Assembly (NCBI GenBank): GCA_036897095.1 | Contig: JAYMSP010000842.1 | Location: forward strand, 1-40,382 | From: Plantago elongata | Taxonomy: Eukaryota; Streptophyta; Magnoliopsida; Lamiales; Plantaginaceae | Length of the DNA stretch: 40,382 bases | Direction of reading: 5' to 3' | Part shown: piece after piece, positions 11,899 through 23,453 of the stretch | How positions within the stretch are numbered: the stretch's first letter is position 1 | How the letters are laid out: every line of letters begins with the position of its first letter | The notes under the pieces: model-generated | The model's input: only the letters and a program-made list of their open reading frames with translations | The model's database searches: none | What the model was told of the DNA's origin: nothing | Position numbers and translations under genes: made by a program

Positions 11899-14684
11899 CT
11901 ACAGAGCAAAACGACATCCAGTTCCATCAAGAAAACGATCAGTGTGCCACCCTTTAGCCTGTAGCTGAGATAGAAATGGATCAAAAACATCGTTCATTCT
12001 GTCATAAGCCTCCTGCAATGCATTTTCCCAAGGTATGTGCAGCGACTTTTCAAGATCTGCAGTAAAAGCAGCAACTAGCCACCCCCTCAGAGCATCTTCA
12101 CCGGTAGCATCACGTTCCAGTATCATATCCGTCCATTTGATTCCTTGATTCAATAAAAACTTTTCCTCAGGAAAGTATTCTTTCACTTGGTGCAACTTTG
12201 AGGGCTTGACAACTTTATGCAGAGCCCTTCCAACCTTAACATTTCCAGCTTCCTCTATTAACCGGCCAGGAAATAACAGATCTTCCTGATACCTTAGATC
12301 AGCAGGACCGGCTATTCTACCCTCCTGGATCAAGATAAAGAAAACATTAGTTTGATGAGAATAATAGGCCAAATATCACTGATTTGATTGATTGGTTATT
12401 ACCTTTAAGAAATCAGCAACAATCATTGCAGTTCTCTGAGGATTTAGTGTGTTAACAGGAGTTGCTCTCATCTCTTCAGTGACGCAATATACATGTACTA
12501 ATGATAAGAGAGGTGCAACCACTAACTGCAATAAGCACAGCATCATGAATTGAAAACTATGGCACGATTTCGTGTATAAAATGATAATTCAACATGAATG
12601 GCCATCAAATTAAGCATGCGCGCATCATGATATAACAAATACTAGTAATCTAAAGTAACAATAGCATTCTAAAGTAACAATTGAGGAAAGTACCTAAAGC
12701 TTCAGCTGTAGATTAAAACAAGACCTTAGCTTGAAAATCTAACAAATCAAGCAATAAGAATTAATCACGTACCTTTCCCTGGATGGATGAGCACACGGTT
12801 GATGCTAATTGAATTCCTACTCCTATTCCGAGAACATTGAACAGAGTCGAGATGGCTTCACCTTTAGCGAAAAGGTCGCTGAGATTACCCTCCTTGGCAA
12901 ATGAAGAATAGATGGGAAGTCTAGTTGCTCTTGCTGCAACAACTGCCATTCCCTGCCAAAAAAAGAGTGATATTCCTTTTTTTCCCAACCACTACCATGG
13001 ACGACAAAAGATGAAATGACAAGGCATAGATTGTAAATTACAATATACAGTGTTATAACTAACCTTCGCAAAATTACCAAGCCCAGCCATTTCAAGAAAC
13101 AAGTGTGGACACAACGGGGACAGTACTTCTAAACCAGTACCCAAGTCATAAAGGACATCAGCTGCAGGCAAAAATTAGTTCCTGTCAAATATATTGCATG
13201 AAGATGTAGAAGATAGATAAACAAGTGAATAATTAATACCTAGCACAGTTATGCAAATTAAATGAAGGATCAAAGCAATAGGACCATTCAGCAATTGTAG
13301 CCCAAAATACAAACCTACGATTCTCCAACTTTTAGGCTCGGAGTCCATTCTTGAACCCAAATTGCTACATATGAGCTTCCCAACATGTTGCATCCCATCT
13401 TTCAGTACCTTCAATTGTTGCATAATCTTAGTGATTCATAAAAATGGGAAAAAAATGAAAAAAAAGAAAGTAAGGAACTATGGATCATTTGCACTCATAT
13501 GCACAATAAAAGATCTTACCCAACTGACAGCAGTAGCCTGTGCTGGTGTAGGTCGCAAACCAGCAGCAAATAGAAGTGACTGAAAAAGAATTAATTACAA
13601 AAAACCCTCAGCTGTTATCATCACATAGCATTCATTACCATTAAATCAATTTCTACTAAAAATTGAACAGAACATTAAAGATAGAAGAAAACCTGAGTTG
13701 ATAACACAGATAACACTGCACTGGAGAAGTGCTGCAAGGCACGAAACTGTGTGTATCTAAGATACCCTTCATTCACACTGCCAATATAAGGCACAAAACA
13801 CAACATAAGGAAAGAACAACATGAGTTGATGCATACACCATAACTCCGGTCTGTAATAGAGGGGTGCGGCACATAATTCAGAAATTCATCTAACCTATAC
13901 GGGTATCCTGAAGGAAAGAACTTATTCAGAAAGGATTCAACCACTTTACGGGAAGCAGGTCTTGCATCATCAACTATCTTCACCTGATTCCAATTTCCAA
14001 GAAACAGAAGTCAAATTCACCCAACACTATACCCATGTGAAAAACAACCAATTGCTCGATCATGTAAATTAATTAAGCCCACTTCACTGAAACCTAAAAT
14101 GAAGCGAAAAACATGACAGTACCAAAGAATTTGCTTAAAAAACTACTCCCTGGCCTCTCTCAACTACAACAAATATATTTACGGAACCCACAAACCCCAC
14201 TAGCTACCAAAAAATAAATTGCTACATTTTCCAAAATCAAACACACTCAAAGAATTGAGTTACCACCACATAACTGCATGCCAACAAGGTCGAGGCAATG
14301 ATAACCAATAGTATTACTGAAAGATGCGAAACGTAACTATAAAGAAATAAACAAGAATCGAAAAGAAAGAGGCACACACACCAAGTGCTTGTAGAAATGC
14401 TCCATTGAGAAGAAGAAGAAGAAGAATTTGACAAGAGTCTAACCAGTAATTGGCCATCGGGTTGGAACTGAAAACGACGAGAAACTGCATCCGAAGTCTC
14501 AACCCAGTAGACGGGCAGTGGAGGCGGATCATCAGATGGTTTGAGCTGCTGCATTTTGAATTTTGCCTGTAAAATGGGATGAAATTGAAAACGATGATGA
14601 TGAGATTACAAACTGAATTTTGTATGTATGAATATAAATGGAAAGAATGATAGTAATAATTAAATTAACCAAGAAATCCATCAT
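11899..14684 (-). CDS. RUS2: ROOT UVB SENSITIVE 2 (RUS2/WXR1, DUF647 protein)
   Basis: A DUF647 membrane-associated protein. In Arabidopsis RUS2 works with RUS1 in early seedling growth, root UV-B response and auxin transport. Ten coding exons on the minus strand, in order: 14684-14670, 14566-14444, 13983-13895, 13777-13693, 13579-13520, 13408-13315, 13161-13064, 12952-12773, 12525-12403 and 12324-11899. They total 1293 bases, or 430 residues, with all phases matching and GT-AG borders. The start chosen is the ATG ATG pair at 14684, because MMDFL joins AKFKMQQLK in frame; starting at the later Met (14554) would lose a short conserved N-terminus. Diagnostic parts are PVYWVETSDAVSRRFQF, FFPSGYPYSVNEGYLRYTQF, SLLFAAGLRPTPAQATAVSW, GLGNFAKGMAVVAARATRLP, AFAKEG-type SSFAKEGNLSD and the final FLDGTGCRFAL. 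Length and end match RUS2 rather than other RUS members. No damage seen. Confidence 0.93.
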
Positions 14685-15783
14685 GCTTGTTGGATTGGAT
14701 GAAAAGAAAAGTTCGGTTGAGTGTACGGTTTGCCGGCGATATCGGGATTCTGCACTAGTTGTTCACTCGCAAGTCGCACCTACCAGATAGAACTATACAA
14801 CTGTAACTTTTTCTTTTAATATTCCAAGAGAATCTTATATTACTCATTTCGACGTGAATTTTGTGTAATTTTTTAAGTTTTGACGGTTTGTTTTAAATGT
14901 CACGTCAATAATCATGATAAAATTTTTAGTTGTTAAATTATGTGTGATCACGAAATGTAATTTAGAGGGTCGAATTGACTATTTATTCATGTTCTAATTA
15001 AACATTCACACATCATTTTGAATTATTTAAAGATAATTTTATAGCATAAAAACAATTGATTTGATCGATAACAAATTTTTCGAGGATCTCTAACTAAATT
15101 ATTTAAGATGATTTTATTTTAAAATCATCAATGTAATTAATTAAAATGTATATATTGTTAATGAAATTCATTTCGTTTATAATATAGAAAAACACCGATA
15201 TTGAGATTATAAAGTTATAAATAACCAATAATATCGTTGATTTAGTTGAAAATAAGGATCCATTTTTGGATAATTATCTTGCTCTAACTTTATTGACATA
15301 ATTTATAAACTATAATTTTCGTCGTAAATTTAGAAATATTAGTGGTTGATATGGAACTCGAAAATTCCAAGAAGACATTGATTTTCAACAAATGGGGTAC
15401 AATTTTAGTTGTTCCTAAAGTTAAAGGACGATATATGATAACTAATGAGATTCTATTCGATCTCTTGACATATTACTAGGATTTCGATTTATATTTTTAC
15501 GTGATCTGTTACTGTATTTATAACATATTAGTAGGATTCTTAATGATTTTGGGTAAATGTATTCAATTACTTAAGTTCTTGCAGCTCAAGTTTTGTATCG
15601 CATAATGTTTAGAAACGAGAAACTGTTCCAGTAATCGCATAATGTACCTAGTATATACACATTAGAAAGAATATCATAAACTAACACACACCCTAACACA
15701 CATGAGACAGAGTCTTAGGTCATAAGATCTTTCATGAATTATTACTTAGCAAAGATGTGCTAGGATAATTATAAACCTATTAC
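14685..15783. other. RUS2 promoter side and AT-rich intergenic sequence
   Basis: Very AT-rich. No coding sequence or clear element. The first 100 bases or so should hold the RUS2 5' UTR and core promoter. Confidence 0.5.
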
Positions 15784-15901
15784 TTTGTCAAATATTGGAT
15801 AGTCGGCTTTGAAACGAGTGCATACAAACTCCTGGATTTGTTCATTTGTCTCTGGCTCTTCTGGACCAAACTGATTACAAGGGAAGCAAGTATCTCCAAT
15901 C
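15784..15901 (-). pseudogene. Orphan, frameshifted exon of a glutathione peroxidase gene
   Basis: Read on the minus strand, this 118-base block encodes GLEIL, then, one base out of frame, [20 protein letters not shown] and [14 protein letters not shown]. That is the exon of plant glutathione peroxidases (thioredoxin-dependent lipid hydroperoxide reductases) carrying the catalytic Gln region (FPCNQFG) and the resolving Cys (FVCTRFK). An AG lies just before it and a GT (GTAATA) just after, where the exon borders of GPX genes would be. One T is missing in the Ala-Phe codons (expected GCTTTC, seen GCTTC), so the frame is broken. I see no other GPX exon within several kb, including the one with the peroxidatic Cys. 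It is therefore a genomic fragment, not a working gene. Confidence 0.85.
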
Positions 15902-17592
15902 CTAAGATTCATACACCAATCATGTCAGAGGTCAGATTCAAATGAGAACAAGAATATGAATGTATGTACTAGAGTAGGAAAACTTGATCCTTGTATTTCT
16001 AGTATAACTTCGTTAACTCAGTGTAGTTTGAATTGGTCAAACTACTGCAGCATGAAGAAAACAATTTCAATACTCCGGTATATGACAAAAATCGAAGTCT
16101 TCGTACTATATAGTATTGCACCATTACTAAAAGCTACTACTTCCTATCCTATACTATCAGATTGAAAAGAGTAATCCATAATCTCAAACTTGTAGAGAGG
16201 TACTCTGACACACTTGAACTGATCTTATTAGGTACTCCCCACAATTCATTTAGTGAATGCAACGGAGATTCGAACTTAGGTTTGGGCTGATAGCACAATA
16301 GATTCCAACTAATCTAAACTAGCCTCTAAGCTTACTAGTTCTACTGACTACCGTTAAAGTGCTAAACATGAGCAATTATAAACACAATCAGGGAAATCTG
16401 ATAACACAGCATTGATCGCACTTGAAATGAAATGATCGATCGATCTCCAAAGCGTTTCCTCTCTACAACGTTTTATTTCCAAATTAGGAAAGATAGCGTG
16501 GTGCTTATAAATTTTATAAAATTAATGGAATTTAGATCACGTATAAACTCGTATATTATATTTCATGATACATTAGTGTCTTGGATGAGTAAATACAAAA
16601 AAAAAATACACATTATGTACACAAGTTAATTTAGAAAGTAGCAGAATTTTATTGGGTAAGTTGGCTTAGACCAACTTAAAATGAATAATTTGTATGTAAA
16701 TGTAGATTTTTACGTATTAATATAAAAGGTGTGATGTGCATCCATCATTTAGTAGTTTAAGGAGTTATGCGAGATTGTTATAATCGCAAATATATAATTA
16801 TCCATCATATATGAATATTTTTAAAAGAACGATAGAATACAAATACTTATGTGCAAAAAATGAAATAAATAGGTATGAAATGCCGTGAGTTTTGTTAATG
16901 GGTACAATGCACACCCAAAAATCAAAATCTAAAACTATCTAAAAACCATTTACATCATCTAAACAGGTATAGATTGGTTTCTTTGTCTGAACCTAATCAA
17001 CAATCACAATGTTCACCTAGACTGATACAATCACCACGTTCTAAAGTGTTTTCAATTTTCTTAGAAAAAAATATTTTGGACTGCATCTGTATGAAGGAGT
17101 ACTACATGTGTTGTGAGGTTGTGAGCGAAGAAAATTTGAAATAACGTTTTTTAGTCATTAGTTGTTGAGAATAGTGAAAAAGTGCTAATCAAAGTAAAAT
17201 AGTGAACGACATTTTAATGAGTGAAATGACACTTTAACATGATAATTGAAGACTTATTATATTGTTGTAGAATAGAGAAGAATTATTAAATAAATTATAA
17301 AATTAAAATAATATTTTATAAATGTAATTACATTTTAACAGGTTCTTGACAATAAGTATGTGTAGTGATGATGTTTTTGACCAAGCGAGATAGATTTTGT
17401 AGTAATAAGCTCTCTTTCCTGTTACACATCACAAGTAGCACAGATCATTAAGAATCCTACTAATATGCCATAAATACACTAACAAATCACGTTAACATAG
17501 ATCAAAATCCTACTATGGTAAGAGATACAATAGAATCCTATTAATTAATTATCAGAATTCTAATTCTATTAGGTTTATGTTATATCTCTTTT
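15902..17592. other. AT-rich intergenic region with a possible old SINE
   Basis: No gene recognised. At 16240-16335 the minus strand has a tRNA-like box B (GTTCGAATCTC) about 35 bases after a box-A-like TAGATTAGTTGG, which may be an old SINE head. The support is weak. Confidence 0.4.
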
Positions 17593-17613
17593 TATTTATA
17601 TATATAATATATA
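17593..17613 (+). promoter_or_regulatory. TATA region of the F-box gene
   Basis: A long TTTATATATATAATATATAG stretch lies 45-65 bases before the ATG at 17658, in the place expected for a core promoter. It makes an additional upstream coding exon unlikely. Confidence 0.5.
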
Positions 17614-17657
17614 GTCTAGTATATCTAGGATTTTAACACACAAAACATTATTCCAGA

Positions 17658-18813
17658 ATGATATCAACTTCACATCAAGCAAATATGAAGTTCAAGCTGG
17701 TCTTCAGTAACCAAATCTTGGACTTGGAGGGATCTTCCACAAGACATCATCGGATTGGTCCTGGAGAGACTACCTTATGCCGATCGAATTCGGTTTCATG
17801 CCGTTTGCAAGAATTGGCTAGTACACAAAGATCTTGTCAAGTGTTCTGACTGGCTCCCATGGATGGTAAGCCTCAAGAACTACCCTTCAAAGTTGAAGCT
17901 ATTTGATCCTCATTCTCGAAAACCTTACAAGGTTACAAATCCGAAAGAGAAGTTCCACGGATACGTAGAACCGGGGCAACCTACAACGGTTTACGCCTCA
18001 AAGTTTGGTTGGTTGCTTCTTGGCCGAGAACATTCGTCGCTCTGGTTGCACGACCCTTTCACGAATGAGACACTGTTTCTCCCCGTTCTTGGTACGAGAT
18101 TCATAAAAGCGACGTTCACCATGGATCCTAAATCTCCAGGATGTGAGGTTCTAGTTTTTTCCACGCCCTATAATATATATTGTCATACCTGGGTCTTTTC
18201 TATCAACATATATCGCTTATCTAGTGATACTGACACGTGGAGTACACGAAGCTTCGGGAGAAACAAATACGGCGTGTTATTGTCGAATGATACGGGGCCA
18301 TGGAGAAGACAAATTCTTGGGAAATATGTACATGATTCTTTAAATAGTATCCACTACATGAATGGAAAGATATATTGTTTGTTCCAATCATCGTTCAGGT
18401 GCTATGATTTGGCTGACAAATCTTGGACGAAGATCAAGGCAGATATGCCAGTACCAGCGCCTAATGACCGGGAACCAGTTTTTTACTGGCCTGCAACACG
18501 AAACGAGTGGAGAAAGTGCTTGTTAACTGGCAAGGGTGAAGATCTTCTCATGGTATGCTGTGATACAGTAAATGAGTTTAAGGTTTTCTATTACGATTGG
18601 TCTTTCATGTGTTGGACTGAAGCTGCTACAGCTTTATATACGGATGCCACCTTTTTTATAGATGGCGACAAGATATTGATGCTCGACAACTTTAGAAAAT
18701 CTGGTTGTTTTTGTTTGAAACAATCTTTAAAAGTGGAACAGACGAAGGAATACGATTGGATAGAGGGCGATCAATGGAGTACTATGAATTTCTTTGCACC
18801 TTATAATTTATGA
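17658..18813 (+). CDS. F-box protein with DUF295 (KIB-type beta-propeller) domain; N-terminal frame break
   Basis: F-box proteins recruit targets to SCF ubiquitin ligases. The plant DUF295 group has an N-terminal F-box and a C-terminal propeller-like domain. The frame ending at 18813 encodes WRDLPQDIIGLVLERLPYAD, then RIRFHAVCKNWL (F-box, from 17725), followed by DUF295 segments such as SSLWLHDPFTNETLFLP, MNGKIYCLFQSSFRCYDL and LTGKGEDLLMVCCD. The F-box frame has no ATG: going upstream it meets a TGA just before 17689. The only suitably placed ATG (17658, after the TATA region) is in another frame, which would need one base fewer or two more before 17725. No intron fits the short gap. Either the gene has a recent frameshift near its start, a non-ATG start is used, or there is a sequence error. 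The remaining 363 codons are undamaged. Confidence 0.75.
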
Positions 18814-19210
18814 ATAAGCTAGATTTCCTTTGTATTTTATCTTTTGGTATTTGCACTGGTTGGAGGTTATAATACTAGTACCGTTTCCAATATATCCATT
18901 GAAATCTTTCCAATTTATGGTTTTGAAGCTAACATGTTGTGTTGCTTTTGTTTGGATCATTGAAATATATCTGGCAAAGGCGAAGATTTTATAATAGTGT
19001 GCATTCCGTTAAAATCATCGACCAATTTTACCAAATCGAACAATCAACAGAGAATATCCTCAGTTGAACACTACATACCTGGCTAATCTAGTATTTCTAA
19101 AACACAGACAACTGATATGCATAACCCAGTTGATTTCAAGGTAATTATCTGGTTTACAGCAGTCGAAGCTTTACAGACTGGAAACAGGCAATGACCTCCC
19201 CCACCTTCAG
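18814..19210. other. Region between convergent F-box and EAF6 genes
   Basis: 3' flanks of the two genes. At 18972-19003 a short piece reading SGKGEDFIIVC repeats the DUF295 motif TGKGEDLLMVC of the F-box gene. It may be the stub of a decayed tandem copy. Confidence 0.4.
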
Positions 19211-20946
19211 TTACATTAGATCAGGATCATCTTCATAGTCGAAGTCGGTTTCATTAGACTGCCTTCTCTTTGCGTCTCTTGGTACTCTACCTTTCTTCGG
19301 TTTTCCCCTGCAATTTGTCAATCATACACAAATAAGATACTTCTGCAAAAAGCATAGTACAGTTTAGAGCACATAAATGTTACTTATTGGAGAACCTTCT
19401 AAGTTTATGCAACTTATTAGAGAACCTTCTAAGTATATGAAAAAAGGTGATGAAAACCAGAGAAACTTGAAGTAGTGGTATATACTTGGATTTTAATTTT
19501 TTACAGAAGAACTGAAGAAGAGTGCAGCTGAAATTTCAGCTCATATGACTTCAATTATGTGGGAGAGAATAATCGTAACTGTCCATGCAAATACCAAAAT
19601 TCAAGTTCACTGGAAACAAGTCAGGAGCTTTTTCCAGAGGTTGTTGCTAATTCCCTTGAGGTCATACAGATCAGTTACTAGTGCAAATGTGAGACAAACA
19701 ATACTTACGGTCCATTTCCTGATATTCCACCATCCCGTGCGACTTCTTCAGCCTGATACACATGTTCAGTTCAATATATCAGAAATTCAATCAAATAAGC
19801 TAAATAGACGCTACACGGTAATGTTAGCTGTGTAAACAACTTGCCAGATATAATGCAAAAGGGGTGCACAATTAGATAGCATTCAACAAAAAGGAAGCAT
19901 GATTGCCTACACGTTTCATGTTACAAACATGGCCAATTTTAATTTTAAGGATAACTAATATGATACTCAACAAAACTTAGTTAATTGTATATGCTGAAAG
20001 CAGGGGGTCGAGTGGACGTGCCTCAGTCTCCAGATGATCTACCTACCACTCACAATAGCAAGGTGAAAGTGCTTTATAAACCAAGTGTGTCATATAACCT
20101 CAAGAATAAAGGGGAAACAAAGACATAATCTCAACTCAGAAACCAACTCCAAATGGCATTCTCAGCCTTTGGTACAAATAAACAAGGAACAAAGCACATG
20201 ACCAAATACTCTCTGCGGAGGAAGATAAACAGGTGAACATGATGCGTAACGTAAATAGAACAAAAAAACTCCTGTGAAATACTGACGACTGAGGACAATC
20301 AGTCATAGACACTCGAAAATGATTATCTGAATCCATATTTCATAACCAAAAGTATGCTATGAGAGTATAAGCACGTACAGCAGGTGAAGTGACAGAGGAT
20401 AGTGAGAAGAGTCTATCTTCCGGCTGGAACTTCCTCGATCGCTTCAATCTGCAACACACGGATCACATAATCATATTACTCTGACGTCCCGTCTCTTATA
20501 GAATACATAACAGAACACATCAAAAGAAATCAACCCAAGGTAAAAGAAACAATTTACAGAGTAGTGCTCTTGGATGATGACAAAAACCCCTCAAAACCTT
20601 TCAAGACATTGCCACATTGACTTGGGTCCTGTAGATAAGTAGTCTCCATATCATACACCTGCATTTTCAAAAAAATTATCATATCACATTACAAGTACAC
20701 CAAACACTTGAAAAATAAAAATAAAATAAAAAACAACCAGGAAAATACATCTCTACTACCTGTTTCTCTATACTCCGCAATTCTTCATGAAGTTTGGCCC
20801 TTTTGCATAAGAGAGCAGCAAGCATTGCAGAAGGGGTTGAAGGGTTCCGTTGCCCTAGATAAATTTCCAGAAAATTGTATTTAAAACGAAGAAATAATTG
20901 AAATTGGTGAGTCAATTAGAACCGGAGGCTTACCTTCGGGATCCAT
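19211..20946 (-). CDS. EAF6: EAF6-like subunit of the NuA4 histone acetyltransferase
   Basis: EAF6/MEAF6 is a small non-catalytic subunit of MYST-type histone acetyltransferase complexes in the nucleus. Six coding exons on the minus strand: 20946-20934, 20854-20760, 20658-20558, 20448-20379, 19752-19709 and 19307-19211. They total 420 bases (139 residues), with all phases joining and GT-AG borders. The first exon has only 13 coding bases (MDPE). The N-terminal conserved block PSAMLAALLCKRAKLHEEL forms the expected coiled coil, followed by SIEKQVYDMETTYLQD, NVLKGFEGFLSSSKS, RKFQPEDRLFSLSSVTSP and a basic-then-acidic tail (GKPKKGR ... DYEDDPDLM). This layout is that of plant EAF6 homologues. 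Because the exons are short, ORF scans see almost nothing of it. Confidence 0.9.
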
Positions 20947-21392
20947 AGTAAGTCAATTTCTGAGATTTGGGATGTTCAGGTTTCGATTTAGGTGGAGATC
21001 AAGAACAGTGGCAAGGGTTTCGGTCACGGAAACGCAGTCGTTCAGGGTGTAAATTATCCCAATTCTATTTTGTTTGTGCACAAGAATGTAAAAAGAGTAG
21101 GGCCCACCTCACTACTAAATCGTAGTATGTGAATGTTTGGTGTGTAATTTCAACTGACCCAATTTAAATTAATATTTTTGTACTAATTTGAATTGGATTT
21201 TGTCAATTAAAATTGAATACCAATCAGCTTAAATTCTCGAGAACATTTGTACGATGATAATTCATTCCGTAAATAACGCAAAAATAAGGTTTAAGTTCTA
21301 ATTTTCGAGTTCATTTATCAATTTTAACGATAGTGTAATCAATTGCAAATTTTCAGCTCAATTTGCATTTGCAACATGTTTCATTAAAAAAA

Positions 21393-22069
21393 TAGGGTTG
21401 AGCGTTTGGGATAGAATATTAGAAAATTTTCGATCTAGAATGATTTTTTCCGAAATTTTCGATCGTGTATTGATTCCGTTTGAGATAAATCTTGAATTCC
21501 CATATTAAATTTCGGGACGGAATTGAGATAGATTTTACATACTAATTGAAATTTGGAATCCCAATATATATACATACATATACATACATATATATACATA
21601 TTACAATGTTTATAAGTAGAATTAACTAGTGAAATCATTATACTTTATAAGTAGAATTGAATGATTTATTAATCTATTTTGATAGTACAATATTTTCAAA
21701 TTGAAATTACGTTTTTGCATTACAACCTTTAGATCAACCATCGACGTTCTAAATTTAAAGCAAATTTAGTTTTTAATTTTCTTGTTGATTTAATTATAGT
21801 GAATTACATTTATGATAATGTTTAAAGTTCTGAATCAAACATATTATGTTGTCTATATTTGTTTAAAAATAGTAGAAAACAACTCAATATTTGAATTGGA
21901 TGATGAATACGTATTAGGTTTATTTGGGATCTCAAAATTCCGTCCGAATCCCGAAGTCTCAATCCCGACTTTATTTGGAATGGGATTGGGATGTTAAATA
22001 ATTGTCCCGATCTCAAATTTTTATTCTCGAAATCCTAAAATCCCAAATTTTCGGTCGACGCCACCTCTA
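21393..22069. mobile_element. Possible hAT-like non-autonomous transposon, about 680 bp
   Basis: The left end reads TAGGGTTGAGCGTTTGGGAT. The right end, read in reverse, starts TAGAGGTGGCGTCGAC and soon gives TTTGGGATTTTAGGA. Both ends are followed inward by similar degenerate stretches rich in TTTCGGGA/TTTGGGAT. Ends like TAGGGGTGGGC are usual for plant hAT MITEs. Flanks TAAAAAAA and TTGAAAAG are only a poor 8-bp duplication. No transposase. A TATATACATACA microsatellite lies inside (21571-21600). Confidence 0.4.
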
Positions 22070-22227
22070 TTGAAAAGCATTGTTGAGAAAATATTTTGAG
22101 GATGAGGATGAAGACGCTTAATATTGGTGCAGAGATCGGTGTGAACCTTTATCAATTATTTAGGTTGGAACATTCAATAATTTAATTACTTTTCAAATTA
22201 TAGCCCTAAAAGCACACAAAACTCTAA

Positions 22228-22376
22228 GGGGTCGATTGGAATAGCATTTAAATGCCCCCATTTGGCTCGATGAATAGTGATTTGGCTTAAAATACACTTC
22301 AAATACCTCCATTTTAATTCCATTTCAAATACAATTTCACAAAAATGCCCATTCAAATGCCATATCAATCGTCCCC
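22228..22376. mobile_element. Tourist-like (PIF/Harbinger) MITE, 149 bp, with TAA target duplication
   Basis: The ends are inverted repeats of about 23 bases: GGGGTCGATTGGAATAGCAT at the left and, reversed, GGGGACGATTGATATGGCAT at the right. TAA occurs directly outside both ends (22225-22227 and 22377-22379), the target-site duplication of PIF/Harbinger elements. The internal sequence has no coding capacity. Confidence 0.8.
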
Positions 22377-22409
22377 TAAAACTTATTCAAAAGGCCCAAA
22401 TGAATATGA

Positions 22410-23085
22410 TTTTTTTTAGGTCTAACACATAGAGAAATCATACAGTTTATCTGACAGTACATGTCTAGACTTTTGACCAAAATATATAGACATGGTGATG
22501 AGATTTAGAGTACTAGTCCTGCATACAAAAGAACCAGGAAAGCAAACGAACACGCAACTACCGAAGATGTCGTCTAATCATGATCCATCCACCATTATCT
22601 TCAAACAATGTCTTGTGATACTTCACTTAGTTGATATTTGCCCTTGAAAAGTGTATTTCCGGATGCTCCGCCATGAACTTCTTCATAATATACTGCTTTT
22701 GCATTTCATCACTTGTTACGGCCCGTTTGCTTATGTCGCCACAGCTGAACGTGTCTCAGGTCCAAATATTTTTGGTTCTACTTTTTGGGTGTCGACTACT
22801 GGGTCACCCTTGACCAGGCACATCAACCATTCCATTTGGTTATATTTTGTTAAGATAATGGAGATGGATTTCTGGTCCTCTAAACTCCAGAAGCAATCAT
22901 CCACCTTCACAGGTTGAAAAAGTTCTCCATCGAGTATGGAGGCTGACTCTTAAGTCCCACCTTAAGATGGTTTTTCTTTATTTCACAAACCATAAATCTG
23001 TACTTCAGAAGGTACATGACCAGAAATGTTGACCTCGGATAAATTGATTAGAGTCATAATTTGATACTGGGAGGAAAATTTTCAA
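22410..23085 (-). pseudogene. Processed pseudogene of a NudC-domain (BOBBER1-like) protein
   Basis: NudC/CS-domain proteins are small HSP90-like co-chaperones; BOBBER1 is the plant member. Read on the minus strand from about 23060 to 22627, in changing frames, are EVNISGHVP, RFMVCEIKKNHLKVGLKSQ, DGELFQPVKVDDCFW, SLEDQK, NQMEWLMCLVKGDP, DTQKVEP, PETRSAV and the C-terminus MKKFMAEHPEIHFSRANIN followed by TAA (22629-22627). These lie in the right order, without introns, over some 430 bases. At least three small deletions break the frame: one near 22932, one of several codons after PETRSAV, and one near 23000. About 210 bases after the stop the minus strand has eight A (22417-22410), a likely poly(A) remnant. 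The N-terminal third is absent or unrecognisable. It cannot encode a working protein. Confidence 0.85.
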
Positions 23086-23453
23086 ACTTGAAAAAATTCA
23101 AACTATTGGATCGATCATCACTAAATCTGTTACATGAATGTACAAGAAGATAGGTGGAGACTTTGCAGATGAGATGAATTTGTAGCTATTAGCTTTGGAT
23201 AAATAAATTGCATCAAATCCTCATTCCGTACACTGATAAACTAGGAGAATTCATAGAGATATAGAATAAATAGTGAAAGATTAAAGCGGAGGATATAAAA
23301 AATGAGGAATTACCGATCATTGACAAGAAAGATAAGTCTGAAAAAGAAAAGTTTGAAAATTCAAAGGCAGAAAGAACAAAATTAAAAAAGTTAAAAAGAA
23401 AACATGAAATGCTTTTTTTTTTTTAAAGTATTATTTTTCCTACATGATGATGA

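Noticed and set aside
22631..22917. Plus-strand open frames of 60 and 88 codons
   Set aside because: The minus strand carries the ordered NudC pseudogene peptides over the same bases.
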